DNA of 49,091 bases from Bradyrhizobium campsiandrae (GCF_014529705.1 NZ_JAANIH010000065.1:1-49091), one strand, 5' to 3'. Positions 24,901 through 33,431 are shown, counted from the first letter of the stretch. Notes: generated by a model from the sequence alone, not told the origin. Made by a program: numbers and translations.

Positions 24901-25536
24901 CTATGCCGCCAGTACCAGGCTTGACGGCGCGTGAATCACAGGTCCGGAAATCTTCCCGCCCGCTCGGATCGCGCCGAGAGCGACATTGGTGATCGGCAAT
25001 AATCCGGCCACGGCTTTGGTCGCCCCGATTTGACGAGGCGTACCGAGGCGGTCGAGATGCCATCCGGCCCGGCGCAGGATGCGCTCCATACGCAGATCAG
25101 TGACGGTCGCGATGGCTTGAAGGTCGCACTGCTGACCCCATTCAATCATTGCTGCAAAGAGCAGGAATGTCGCTTCGCGCAGGCCATTCTCTGCTGTCGT
25201 TGCGACGTTTTTAGTGTCAACGCAAAAGCGAGAGCTCTCCCAGATCCTCGCGGCTTTCGGTGCCGCGTGACCATCCAGCAACACTGGGAACGTATCTGCG
25301 AGCATGTTGGGCCCAGTGGTGGGCAGCAAGCGAACAGAGCCGACAACCTCGCCCTGCTCGAGCGCCAAGAGGTAAGTCGGCCTGTATGTGTCGTACTGAT
25401 CGATTTCCAATCCGCCAGAGACGGAGACGTCCCAGTCGAGCCGTTCCTTGAACACGCGCCCTCGTAGACGATGCATTCCCATCGTCAGTTCGAAATCGCG
25501 CAGGAGTGCCGCACGGGTGCGGACAATGACTTTCAT
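24901..25536 (-). CDS. LuxI-type acyl-homoserine lactone synthase
   Basis: 211 aa. Residues 20-110 carry all of the family's core residues: LRGRVFKERLDW (Arg, Phe, Trp), EIDQYD (two Asp), GSVRLLPT (Arg) and WESSRFCVD (Glu, Arg). The enzyme makes an N-acyl-homoserine lactone from S-adenosylmethionine and an acyl-ACP in the cytoplasm. The ATG at 25536 follows GAGG by 7 nt; a TTG at 25548 is a poorer alternative. It is the first gene of the transfer operon, 40 bp before the VirB1-like gene, and is divergent from the luxR-type gene. The analogous gene on Ti plasmids is traI. The acyl chain cannot be told from sequence. Confidence 0.93.
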   Translation of the reverse strand: MKVIVRTRAALLRDFELTMGMHRLRGRVFKERLDWDVSVSGGLEIDQYDTYRPTYLLALEQGEVVGSVRLLPTTGPNMLADTFPVLLDGHAAPKAARIWESSRFCVDTKNVATTAENGLREATFLLFAAMIEWGQQCDLQAIATVTDLRMERILRRAGWHLDRLGTPRQIGATKAVAGLLPITNVALGAIRAGGKISGPVIHAPSSLVLAA

Positions 25537-25999
25537 TCTTAACCTCAAGCTTACGAATCACAGCTTCGAGATCAAGAAAAGCAGTCGTTGTCACAGCGTT
25601 GCGCTGTCAGTTCTGACAGGGCGTCGCGAAGAGTGTTGGGGCCGCGAGCAACTATCGCAGCGCGCGATCGTCTCGCCCAGTCTCGAAAAACGTAGAGATG
25701 AGGATGCAGAGATCCGACAGGGCAAGAATGGAATCTCTCTTCCTCCGCAGGCAGAGAAAAAATCATTGTTTTGAGTGCCGCAGTTAGAGGCTGTTTCACT
25801 TCTCTCTGCAGTCGCGCTTGCCGTTGCTGCCTGAGAGCGGCGCTCAAACGATTCTGATTTCGAGTCTAGCAGGACGCAAGATTAGAATTGTTCTTGCCGC
25901 AAAGCTGCCGCAACGTGTCAATAGACGCGATGCACGCACAGCGCGAATCGTCGAGGGACTCGCGTTTTTACGGATAGGATAAGTGACTGAAGTGGCGCA
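25537..25999. other. luxI-luxR divergent intergenic region
   Basis: 463 bp between the divergent starts, more AT-rich than its surroundings. It contains the lux-type box at 25604-25619. No open frame here resembles a protein. Promoters for both genes must lie in it. Confidence 0.6.
25604..25619. promoter_or_regulatory. lux/las-type box upstream of AHL synthase
   Basis: CTGTCAGTTCTGACAG is two 7-bp arms, exact reverse complements, separated by TT. It fits the las/rhl-type LuxR box pattern CTNNCAGNNCTGNNAG. Its centre is about 75 bp upstream of the synthase ATG and about 390 bp from the regulator ATG. It is the likely site for the adjacent LuxR-type protein with its AHL. No clear -35/-10 was located beside it. 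Confidence 0.65.
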
Positions 26000-26728
26000 A
26001 TGAAAGATGTCAAACGAGCATGCGATGAGTTTGTCGATTGTCTTCACTCTGCTCATACAGAAGATGATTTTCGGCGTATCGCGGAACGAACAGCGCATGC
26101 ATTGGGATTCCGTTGGTTCGCTTATCTTGGCCAACGCGCGAGTGGTCCCAATCTGATCTCATCTTATCCGAAGAGTTGGACCAGCCACTATTTTCGGGAA
26201 GGATATCACAATATCGATCCCGTTCTTCAGGAACCGCGAACGTCAAGTCGGATGATTCATTGGGACGGACGCGGCGCACGAAGTGCACGATCGGCGAAAG
26301 AGCGCCGGCTGTTTGACGACGCGCTCAGCTTCAAGATCAGGACCGGCCTGACCATTCGCATTCCCTCCAGCCAAAATCAGTTCGCGGCGTTCACCTTGGC
26401 GGCGGACGACCGCAGCCTTGGCCTCGATCGTTTCATCGAAACCTCTCAAGACATGTTGGAAATGGTGGGTCTCACCTACCATGCACATGTGAGTGCCAAG
26501 ATCGGACGGACTTCGGTAGACGACGGGAGCATCAGCCCGCTAACTCAGCGTGAGCGGCAGTGTCTCGCATGGATCTCTGATGGCAAGACGATGCAGGATA
26601 TTGCGGAGCTTCTTGATGTTACGCCGCGAGGCGTGAAGTTTCATCTAGACAATGCCAGGCGAAATCTTGCCGCTTTAACCCTACCCCATGCCGTGGCTCT
26701 CGCGTTTCGGCAGGGATTGCTCCCGTAG
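26000..26728 (+). CDS. LuxR-type quorum-sensing regulator
   Basis: 242 aa. The N-terminal autoinducer-binding domain (residues 15-160) has the ligand-pocket pattern WTSHYFREGYHNIDPV followed by IHWDGR, corresponding to the conserved Trp, Tyr, Asp-Pro and Trp of TraR/LuxR. The C-terminal GerE helix-turn-helix (residues 175-240) reads LTQRERQCLAWISDGKTMQDIA and GVKFHLDNARRNL. It likely binds an AHL made by the neighbouring synthase and activates the transfer operon. It is divergent from that operon, with 463 bp between start codons. The ribosome site is weak. The arrangement resembles traR/traI. Confidence 0.93.
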   Translation: MKDVKRACDEFVDCLHSAHTEDDFRRIAERTAHALGFRWFAYLGQRASGPNLISSYPKSWTSHYFREGYHNIDPVLQEPRTSSRMIHWDGRGARSARSAKERRLFDDALSFKIRTGLTIRIPSSQNQFAAFTLAADDRSLGLDRFIETSQDMLEMVGLTYHAHVSAKIGRTSVDDGSISPLTQRERQCLAWISDGKTMQDIAELLDVTPRGVKFHLDNARRNLAALTLPHAVALAFRQGLLP

Positions 26729-26808
26729 TGCGCAAAACAGCTATCCGGCCTGTAAGATGCGCCCAAAGATCGACCGTTCGATCAGGTTGGGAGACTGGGC
26801 GCTTGCAC

Positions 26809-27066
26809 TTAGGGCGCGGGACTCTTTGGTACATAGCCACGGCGTGTTTTGCGGACGAGCCAAGTTTCGAGCGCTTCGACGGCCTGGACTCTCCCGGCAA
26901 ACAGATCCATCCGCCGGCGGCCGCGTTGGCCAAGACGCCCCCATTCGCGCACCAACGCCGTATCACCGAACAGAGTCGGTTCGATCGTGAGGACATAGAA
27001 CCTGGCCATATTGCAGGCCGGATCACACCGTTGGAGCACGAGATATGGCACCGTGAGTTCGGACAT
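26809..27066 (-). CDS. WGR-domain protein
   Basis: 85 aa, almost all one WGR domain: CDPACNMARFYVLTIEPTLFGD, ALVREWGRLGQRGRRRM and a C-terminal RKTRRGYV block. The central WGR motif is intact. WGR domains bind nucleic acid in bacterial proteins and occur alone or with helicases, ligases and MolR-type regulators. The ATG at 27066 is chosen; an upstream TTG at 27081 is possible. It is convergent with the luxR-type gene (80 bp between stops). A stand-alone WGR protein on mobile elements is common, but the function is unknown. Confidence 0.85.
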   Translation of the reverse strand: MSELTVPYLVLQRCDPACNMARFYVLTIEPTLFGDTALVREWGRLGQRGRRRMDLFAGRVQAVEALETWLVRKTRRGYVPKSPAP

Positions 27067-27773
27067 GCGTAAGAATCGCAACTGTCGAAACCGCAGTCCA
27101 ATTAATTTATCGAATCGATCAGGCCTCTCGATTCAGAAGTGTAATACCGGTGATGAAAGCCATTGAGGGTGCTCAGCGACTGGTCTTGGAAAACATATCG
27201 GCTGTTGTACGCCTCTGACTGAGAAGAAGGTGGGCGTCGCCCTGCGGGCCGGGCTGTGGGCTACGCTGAAGCCCCGCGAGCGGGTCTTCCCCCTCACGGG
27301 CTGCCATCCCTGACGCGGAACAGCCCGAGTCGCCGAACAAGACAGCTGCTGAATCGATCGGAAGCTCCCGCGTATTCGTGTCGGACCTGAACCCCAAAAT
27401 GCAAGCGATGCCTATGGCCTCGAGGACATCAAACGGAAGCGGAAATTGTCGCGGAGTAGCTGCCACGTGGGCAAATCTACTTTCGCTCCGGACAAAAGGA
27501 CGGTGGCTGTTCTCGCAGTCAATCAGACCGACCCTGTATCCGAGGGAGGAACCATGTGCATTTCGGCTCACATGCTTTCGGTGAAGGACCAACCCCGCTC
27601 TCGAATGGGCTTTCCTTGGTTCTGGTACGGCCTTCCACGATCAACCCGCAAGGGGTTCGCTACGCAAGCGTGCGACCTCTTCGGCTTCGCCTGTGAGGTG
27701 ACCGCAGCCGCCCCCGAACACGTCGGCGCCTGTCGAGCGGGGATGGTCCCCGCCGCAAGACGGGAGCCTTTCA
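27067..27773. other. 707-bp region without a convincing gene
   Basis: Frames on both strands are open for up to 140 codons (for example 27173-27592 minus), but none resembles a known family and their residue makeup looks like non-coding GC-rich frames. The last part (27600-27773) is GC-rich and lies just upstream of the small plus-strand gene, like the other long leaders of this module. Confidence 0.5.
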
Positions 27774-27959
27774 ATGTCGCACAATCTCACTCTCGCTCAG
27801 AACCACGCCTTCGACCTCGCCCGCACGCTGATGGTGCCAGTCGTCCTTTTCCAGGCCGAAAACGAATTCGGCGTGATGGTCTCCAGCGAATACGACGGCG
27901 ATCAGGACGCCATCGTCCATGATTATGATCCGTTCGAGATTATGGACAGCTCGGTGTAA
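27774..27959 (+). CDS. Small acidic protein; 3' end formed by the RIT terminal repeat
   Basis: 61 aa. ATG at 27774 follows GGGAG by 7 nt. The sequence (SHNLTLAQNHAFDLARTLM, VPVVLFQAENEFGVMVSSEY) reads like a real small folded protein with a helix and strands. The last 14 codons, HDYDPFEIMDSSV and the stop, lie in or just past the left 34-bp end of the RIT element (27918-27951). So either the element end supplies the C-terminus after insertion or the element targets this sequence. The family is not recognised. It is collinear with the toprim gene beyond the element. Confidence 0.6.
   Translation: MSHNLTLAQNHAFDLARTLMVPVVLFQAENEFGVMVSSEYDGDQDAIVHDYDPFEIMDSSV
27918..27951 (+). repeat. RIT left terminal inverted repeat
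   Basis: 34 bp starting CATGATTATGATCC and ending GGACAGCT. The reverse complement of 31320-31353 matches except at position 30 (C here, G there). It overlaps the last codons of the small gene at 27774. Confidence 0.85.
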
Positions 27960-27973
27960 GGAAGGCTGTGAGA

Positions 27974-28002
27974 GCGCAGCCCGGCCCGGGACCGGGCTGC
28001 GC
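27974..28002. terminator. Strong 11-bp hairpin between convergent genes
   Basis: GCGCAGCCCGG (27974-27984) pairs perfectly with 27992-28002 around a 7-nt loop. It sits between the stop of the small plus-strand gene (27959) and that of the last recombinase (28007). There is no T-run, so termination would be weak or rely on Rho. Confidence 0.6.
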
Positions 28003-28006
28003 ATAA

Positions 28007-29011
28007 TCACAGTGACTGCAGAAAGGCCATGAGTTGATCCGGTGGACGATAACGTGCTGGCACAGTGGCGATCGGTTGAAGCCGACTCAACGCCGCTCCC
28101 TTCATGGCGAGGTCTGCCTCCATGTACATATGTGTCGTGCTTGGATGCTCGTGGCCGAGCCACAATGCGATAACGGTAATATCCACGCCCGACTGCAGCA
28201 GGTGCATCGCTGTCGTGTGGCGGATCGTGTGGGGCGAGACCGCTCGTTCGGCAAGGGCAGGAAGCTGGCACGCCGTCTGCGCAACGGCGTGCGCGAGCCG
28301 CTGCGTCACGCTCGAACGTGACAGTCGTCTGCCCGCGCTGCTCGGGAACAGATACCCCTGCGAGCCGGCGTCCGGCAGATGACGAAGCCACTGTCGGAGC
28401 GTCGCGGCGGTCGCCTTCCAGAGTGGAACGCTTCGTCGCTTTCTCCCCTTGCCATGGAGGTGTACGACTGGCGAGACGTCCAGCACCGCGTCATTGATCC
28501 GCAGGTTGATCGCTTCGGATACTCTGGCACCTGTGTTGTAGAGGAGCGTAAATAGTGCCTGATCGCGCCGCCCGGCCCATGTCGCGCAATCCGGTGCCGC
28601 GATGATCGCATCCATTTCGGTCCGGGACAGAAAGCCGAGCACGGCCTTGTCATGACGCTTCTGCGGGACGGCAAGGCTGCGCTCAATGACCGCAAGTGCG
28701 GTCAGATCTTCGTGGGCCGCATACTTGAGGAACGAGCGAATCCCCGACAGGCGCGCGTTACGGCTCCGTACGCTGTTCTTCCGCTCGCGCTCGAGGTGAT
28801 CGAGGAAGGCGAGGATCAGCGTTGCATTCAGGTCAGCGAGGACGAGGTCGGTCGGCGCTTTGCCGATCGCCTTCTCCGCGAACGCGAGGAGCAGTTTGAA
28901 CGTGTCGCGGTAGGCTGCGACCGTGCTGGGACTGACTGACCGCTGCTGACGAAGATGATCGACGAAGAAGCGCTGCAGGAGCATCGGGAACGAGGGAGTC
29001 ACATCACTCAT
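28007..29011 (-). CDS. ritC: RIT tyrosine recombinase 3
   Basis: 334 aa. The SAM-like N-terminal domain (residues 10-100) is followed by a tyrosine recombinase catalytic domain. Visible catalytic residues are Arg in NTGARVSEAIN, Lys in HGKGRKRRSVPL, HTIRH, the second His in WLGHEHPSTT and the nucleophile Tyr in THMYMEADL. It overlaps the second recombinase by 8 bp and is the last gene of the trio. RIT recombinases are thought to act together, and the mechanism is not well known. Confidence 0.9.
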   Translation of the reverse strand: MSDVTPSFPMLLQRFFVDHLRQQRSVSPSTVAAYRDTFKLLLAFAEKAIGKAPTDLVLADLNATLILAFLDHLERERKNSVRSRNARLSGIRSFLKYAAHEDLTALAVIERSLAVPQKRHDKAVLGFLSRTEMDAIIAAPDCATWAGRRDQALFTLLYNTGARVSEAINLRINDAVLDVSPVVHLHGKGRKRRSVPLWKATAATLRQWLRHLPDAGSQGYLFPSSAGRRLSRSSVTQRLAHAVAQTACQLPALAERAVSPHTIRHTTAMHLLQSGVDITVIALWLGHEHPSTTHMYMEADLAMKGAALSRLQPIATVPARYRPPDQLMAFLQSL

Positions 29012-29969
29012 GGTGAGCCTCCTCGAACCGCGACGCGAGCGCCTCGAAGCGGCTTCCGGCGAGCGCCATCAACTCCGGCACAGCCTGCAAGTACCAATAG
29101 GTGTCGCCGAGATTGACGTGGCCGACGTAAGTCGAGAGTGCCAACATTGCGTTGTCGATATCCGCACCATCGGCTTGCCAGAGCATCAGCCGGCGGCAGA
29201 TAAAGGTGTGCCGCAGATCGTGGATACGGATGGAAGAATGGCCGCCGCGCGGCGCGATACCGAGGCCCGGAGCCAGCCGAAGCCATGCTTGACGCGCAGT
29301 CCGATAGCCAAGGGCCTCGCCGCGGCGCTCGTCGAGGAAGAACGGCGCCGAGGGATCGGTCGAGCCGAACCTCGCCCGCATGCGGAGGTAATCTCTTAAG
29401 GCTGCCGTCGCGGTCGGGTGCAATGGTACTATGCGTGCCCTCTCGAACTTGGAGTGCTTCACCGTGACGTGGGTTCCAGCCTCGTGGAGATCGCCGCACC
29501 GAAGTCTCAGCGCCTCGGAGATGCGGAGGCCCGTCGCGGCAAGCAGGCCAAGTAGCGTCGGGAGCGTGGCCGGGCCGGCGCCAAATACGGGCGGAAGGGC
29601 CCGCGCGGCTGCGATGATCGCGTCCACCTCGGCCGGTGTGAAGACGTGTGGCGCCAGGCGCCGCTTCGCACGCCCGAAGGGTGAGCCTGCCGGGAACGCC
29701 GTCGCCGGCTCGGCCTCGGCCAGATACCGCGCGAATGGCCGGAGCACGTTGAGCCGCTGCGCCCAGGTGAACGGGTCGGCATGTAACGCCTTCTCCTTCG
29801 CCCAGCGCAGCACAATGGCAGATGTGAGGGGACCGTCATGGTCGCTTGCGTCGGCAAAGCGGGCGAAGGCGAGCGTGAGGCTACCCGACCGGTCCAATTT
29901 GAAGCCGAGCCGGCGGCGCTCGGCGAGATATGCCTCGGCGCGCGCGAGCATTGTGACTGGAGCGCTCAT
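29004..29969 (-). CDS. ritB: RIT tyrosine recombinase 2
   Basis: 321 aa. The catalytic domain shows Arg in ATGLRISEALRLR, Lys in VKHSKFERARIVPL, HDLRHTF, His in YVGHVNLGDT and a Tyr in DTYWYLQAVPEL. The spacing matches the XerC/D family. Its start overlaps the first recombinase stop (ATGA) with a GGGAG site, and its end overlaps the third by 8 bp. It is one of three divergent paralogues, so it is not a recent duplicate. Confidence 0.9.
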   Translation of the reverse strand: MSAPVTMLARAEAYLAERRRLGFKLDRSGSLTLAFARFADASDHDGPLTSAIVLRWAKEKALHADPFTWAQRLNVLRPFARYLAEAEPATAFPAGSPFGRAKRRLAPHVFTPAEVDAIIAAARALPPVFGAGPATLPTLLGLLAATGLRISEALRLRCGDLHEAGTHVTVKHSKFERARIVPLHPTATAALRDYLRMRARFGSTDPSAPFFLDERRGEALGYRTARQAWLRLAPGLGIAPRGGHSSIRIHDLRHTFICRRLMLWQADGADIDNAMLALSTYVGHVNLGDTYWYLQAVPELMALAGSRFEALASRFEEAHHE

Positions 29970-31201
29970 GCGACCGCTCCCGGCCAGGGCAACGCGACAG
30001 CCGATAATCGAGCGATGTCAACCCGCGCGTAGGTTGCGGAGGTGACGATGCTGCGGTGCCGCAAAACGTCAGCGATCTGTTTCATTGACGCGCCGGAGTT
30101 GACCAATCGGCTTGCGAGCGTGTGACGTAGGATGTGAACCCGGCTCCTGTCCCAGCCGAGCCGAGCGTAGGCAGCATGGACCGTCTTCTGCACCACGCGC
30201 CTACCAACCGGCTCGCCCAGCGGGGCGACATGACGAACGAAGACTTCACGCCGCGCGGTCGCTGGCCGCTCATGGAGAATGTAATCGACGAGCGCTTCGC
30301 CGGTCGCGGGCGAGAGCGGGAGTATGTCGGACCGCCGAGCCTTCCCAGCGGATACCTTTACGATACCTTCCTTCCAGTCGATATCATCAAGGGTCAGCCG
30401 AATGACCTCACTTGAACGTAAACCGAGATCGGCCAGACAACGCACGATGGCATAGCCCCGTCGTCGCGACGGACATGGCCTGTCGAACGCCGAGAACAGT
30501 CGCTCGATATCCGCTGCCGACAGAGCTTCCGGGAGTTCTGCATCCCGCCAGAACGCCGGGCGCGGTACTGCTTTGCCGAGATGAGCAACGTCATCGCCCA
30601 CCAGTGCACGATAACGAAGGTAGCAACGGACTGCGCCAGCCATGACACGGATGGTGCTGGTGCTCCGGTCGGCGTCGCCAAGCACGAAGGTGCGAACGGC
30701 ATTGGGTGTGATCGCGCCGAGGTCAATCGGTCCTGTGCCAAACTGCTCCCGGAGCAGGCGTCGTATGATGCGGCGGCGATGATCTCGTGTGCCCTGCGTC
30801 AGCCCCCAGACATCGCTCATTTTGGCGTCGAATCGGAGAAGCTCCATTTCGATCGCGTCGAGTGCTGGGGCCGCGACAATGTTGTGCGCGCGTAGCACGC
30901 GGAGCAGGTTGTTAAGCGCCGCCCTGTTGACTATCAGGCCGCGCGGAACTGGATGTCCGCATAAGCAGGTAGTCAGGTGGTCGGTGAGAAAGCGGCCGAT
31001 CCGAGTCTCGTCGATGTCGCCTGGTCCAGCGCCCTCGCTGCGCAACCAATTGCCGAAGTGAAGAGCTGAGGCGGTATATCGACGGCGACGCTCAGCACAA
31101 TAGCGACCACGTGCGAGATAGTCTGTGTAGAGGCCCATGATGGGCGAGAGAACGTTGCCGGGATCTTCGACCTTGAGCTGAAGTCTAAGTGGCACGGACA
31201 T
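29966..31201 (-). CDS. ritA: RIT tyrosine recombinase 1
   Basis: 411 aa, the longest of the three. Its N-terminal extension (residues 1-100) contains a pair of Cys in TTCLCGHPVPRG. The catalytic domain has Arg in DLGLRSSEVIRL, Lys in VSAGKARRSDILPL, HILRHTLAS, His in VLRHRSIVTS and Tyr in TYARVDIARL. ATG at 31201 follows GGGAG. It is the first gene of the trio, with its promoter probably in 31202-31320. Confidence 0.9.
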   Translation of the reverse strand: MSVPLRLQLKVEDPGNVLSPIMGLYTDYLARGRYCAERRRRYTASALHFGNWLRSEGAGPGDIDETRIGRFLTDHLTTCLCGHPVPRGLIVNRAALNNLLRVLRAHNIVAAPALDAIEMELLRFDAKMSDVWGLTQGTRDHRRRIIRRLLREQFGTGPIDLGAITPNAVRTFVLGDADRSTSTIRVMAGAVRCYLRYRALVGDDVAHLGKAVPRPAFWRDAELPEALSAADIERLFSAFDRPCPSRRRGYAIVRCLADLGLRSSEVIRLTLDDIDWKEGIVKVSAGKARRSDILPLSPATGEALVDYILHERPATARREVFVRHVAPLGEPVGRRVVQKTVHAAYARLGWDRSRVHILRHTLASRLVNSGASMKQIADVLRHRSIVTSATYARVDIARLSAVALPWPGAVA

Positions 31202-31319
31202 TCTTGATCTCCCTGTTGATGAGAGATCAATCTGAAGCTCAGAATTATGTGCAGTTCAAAGAAGAAACGACGGGCCACGACGCCCTGCGTTTCTGTCGAT
31301 TGAGCGGCGGGCTGGCATC

Positions 31320-31353
31320 AGCTCTCCATAATCTCGAACGGATCATAATCATG
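31320..31353 (-). repeat. RIT right terminal inverted repeat
   Basis: 34 bp, the inverted copy of 27918-27951 with one mismatch. On the minus strand it reads through DYDPFEIMES and a stop in one frame, like the end of the small gene, but no start lies upstream. Confidence 0.85.
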
Positions 31354-31612
31354 CTTATGCGGATGTGAGCATAACCACGAATACGACCCCTGGTGCCCGG
31401 CTCATTGAGCCGGGTGACCGGCTGCCGCTGGCGCCATGCCGGCTGCAAGGGAGGCTTCGCCGCGCCGACGATGCGGCGACTGACGGTTGGTCAGCGCGCC
31501 CTTGCATTCGGCAGGCTTCGCGGCCGGTCGGGGATGTGCCGCAAGGCTAGGAACAAGTGAGACCAACAGATGAAGGGGCCGGATGTCGCCTGCGCGACTC
31601 CGGTGCAGACAA
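31354..31612 (+). other. GC-rich leader of the toprim gene
   Basis: 259 bp without a convincing gene. It contains a perfect 8-bp hairpin at 31396-31414 (CCCGGCTC-ATT-GAGCCGGG). It probably belonged to the transcript of the small gene before the RIT insertion. Confidence 0.5.
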
Positions 31613-32512
31613 ATGGACAAGAGAGAAATTGAAGAGCTGCGCGAAAAGGTTGGCTGCGCAGCCCTGCTGGAGAAGGACGGCTGGAAGGTCGACGTCAAGG
31701 AAAGCACCCGACGCGCGATCAAGTATCGATGCGAGAGCAACATCGTCATTGTCATTCACCAAGGCCGCGGCTGGTTCGATCCCTTGTCGCCAGCGAAAGG
31801 AGACGTGTTTTCGCTTGCCGAACACCTTGGCGCGGAGGGTTTTGTCGAAGCGTGTGAGCGCGTTGCGGATGTGGTTGGCTTCGTTCCCAGTGCACCTGTG
31901 TGGCAGCGCTCGGCAACGCCGAGGGCTCCTGGAGCCATTGCAGAGCGGTGGGGACATCGCCCCAAGCCGCGCCCGGGGTCGCGAGCCTGGAGCTATCTCG
32001 CCGGTGAGCGCGGGCTGCCGGCCGGCATCGTGAAGCAGGCGGTCGCCTGCGATCGGTTGCGAGAAGGCCCGCAAGGCAGCATATGGGCAGCTCATAGCGA
32101 TTCTGCCGGAGCGCTCACAGGGTGGGAGGAGCGTGGACCGGAATGGCGCGGCTTCGCCACGGGCGGCGCCAAGGAGCTCTTTCGCTTCGGGCCGGCTGGC
32201 TCCGAGCGGATCTGCATCACCGAAGCGGCCATCGATGCCTTGAGCCTCGCCGCGATCGAGAGGCTGCGCCCTGACACCCTTTATGTCAGCACCGGGGGCG
32301 GCTGGTCCCCGGCGACGGATCATGCCATCCGCAACCTGGCCAAGCGCGCCAACGTCCGCCTTGTCGCCGCGACCGACAACAATCGGCAGGGCGACATCTA
32401 TGCCGATCGTGTTCGTGCCATCGCCGGGGAGACGAGTGCGGAGTATACGCGATCACGGCCGCGCACCGACGATTGGAATGAGGATCTGAAGGCTCTGACG
32501 GCATCCGCTTGA
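31613..32512 (+). CDS. DUF3991-like/toprim-domain protein
   Basis: 299 aa. Residues 1-110 have KYRCESNIVIVIHQGRGWFDP and AKGDVFSLAEHLG, as in DUF3991. The second half is a toprim fold: ICITEAAIDALSLAA (acidic residue after a strand) and LVAATDNNRQGDIYADRV (the D-x-D-like part is D-N-N). The family is common on plasmids and elements and relates to primase-type toprim proteins, but no zinc finger is visible. The ATG at 31613 (DKREIEELREKVG) fits the family's usual start; an ATG at 31583 is in frame. It is the first module gene after the RIT element. Confidence 0.8.
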   Translation: MDKREIEELREKVGCAALLEKDGWKVDVKESTRRAIKYRCESNIVIVIHQGRGWFDPLSPAKGDVFSLAEHLGAEGFVEACERVADVVGFVPSAPVWQRSATPRAPGAIAERWGHRPKPRPGSRAWSYLAGERGLPAGIVKQAVACDRLREGPQGSIWAAHSDSAGALTGWEERGPEWRGFATGGAKELFRFGPAGSERICITEAAIDALSLAAIERLRPDTLYVSTGGGWSPATDHAIRNLAKRANVRLVAATDNNRQGDIYADRVRAIAGETSAEYTRSRPRTDDWNEDLKALTASA

Positions 32513-32825
32513 TGCGGCCCGCAAACGCGACGTGCAGGCTGCGTGGTGGCGCAGCGGCAAGGCCGTCGCATGAGTGTGGCCCTGATGCAGCCGGTGAGCC
32601 AGGAGGAGGAGATCAAACGATGAGAAAGGAGAGATGAAATGGGAATGAGCGCTGCCGCATGACCGGCCGTCGCGTCAAGGGTGAAGCTTCGCCCGCGTTC
32701 CGCGGCCCTTGACCCGCCGGACCTTCGATGCGGCCGGCGAGGAGGTGTGATGAAGGACTGAAGTGACGAAGGGATCAGGCGGATCGCTCGCACTGTCAGT
32801 CCGGCCAGGCTAAGAGGAGCCGCCC
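32513..32825 (+). other. Leader of the DUF1419 gene
   Basis: 313 bp with no plausible gene. It holds an 8-bp inverted repeat GTCAAGGG (32674-32681)/CCCTTGAC (32706-32713) that could form an RNA stem with a 24-nt loop. Confidence 0.45.
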
Positions 32826-33431
32826 ATGCACACCTCACTCTCCATCCGCAAAGTCTTCGAAGGCGTCGCGACGCGCCACGAGATGCACCGTATGTTCAAC
32901 CGCCATCGCGGCAATCCGGCCATGGCCGAGGGCGAGGCTTTGCACCTCTTCGCCGGCGAGTGGTTCGAGATCGCGGAATCCGAGCATGACTCTATGCTCG
33001 AAATCTTGCCGCCGCTGTGGATGCGCGCCGACATGTTCGCGATGCGCGAATTTATGGTCGGAAGCGTCACCAGCATCTTCTTCGCGCTTGCCATCGACGG
33101 AAGGCGGCGCTGGTTCCATGGCTATTGCGATCTTTCCGATCGGCTGTCGCCGGAGCGCATGAAGGCGGCGATCATCGAGCGCGAGTCACGGCCCGTGCGC
33201 GCGATGACGCGCGACGAGCAGCTCGAGCACATCTGGTCGAGCACGCATGACGATTATCGCGGCTACGCCGGCGAGCGCTGGCCGCTGGCCATGCGCGACC
33301 GCCGCACCGTACTCGTCTATGCCGGCCAGAGCGGCACAGTCCTGAAGCTGCTCGACGACCTCACCGAGGCAGAGATCGCGGCCAAGCTGCCGGTGCAGTT
33401 CCGCCATCTGCCGGCGACGGTCGCGGCTTAG
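32826..33431 (+). CDS. DUF1419-domain protein
   Basis: 201 aa. Recognisable blocks are SIRKVFEGVATRHEM, EWFEIAESEHDSMLEILPPL, WMRADMFAMREF, FFALAIDGRRRWFHGYCDL and DDYRGYAGERWP. The layout matches DUF1419, found on Rhizobiales plasmids and integrative elements. The ATG follows TAAGAGGAGCCGCCC, a good ribosome site. No catalytic motif is evident, and its function is unknown. It precedes the large methyltransferase-helicase gene by 165 bp. Confidence 0.8.
   Translation: MHTSLSIRKVFEGVATRHEMHRMFNRHRGNPAMAEGEALHLFAGEWFEIAESEHDSMLEILPPLWMRADMFAMREFMVGSVTSIFFALAIDGRRRWFHGYCDLSDRLSPERMKAAIIERESRPVRAMTRDEQLEHIWSSTHDDYRGYAGERWPLAMRDRRTVLVYAGQSGTVLKLLDDLTEAEIAAKLPVQFRHLPATVAA

Larger units (their letters stand above)
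27918..31353. mobile_element. Recombinase-in-Trio (RIT) element
   Basis: 3436 bp with three tandem overlapping tyrosine recombinase genes on the minus strand. It is bounded by inverted repeats at 27918-27951 and 31320-31353 that differ at one of 34 positions. Three different, overlapping integrase genes and terminal inverted repeats define RIT elements, and the size fits. The element lies inside the plus-strand module and separates the small protein gene from the toprim gene. No target duplication is evident. Confidence 0.8.

Noticed and set aside
27173..27592. 140-codon minus-strand frame between the WGR gene and the small gene
   Set aside because: No recognisable family and no good ribosome site; could not be supported, though a novel gene is not excluded.
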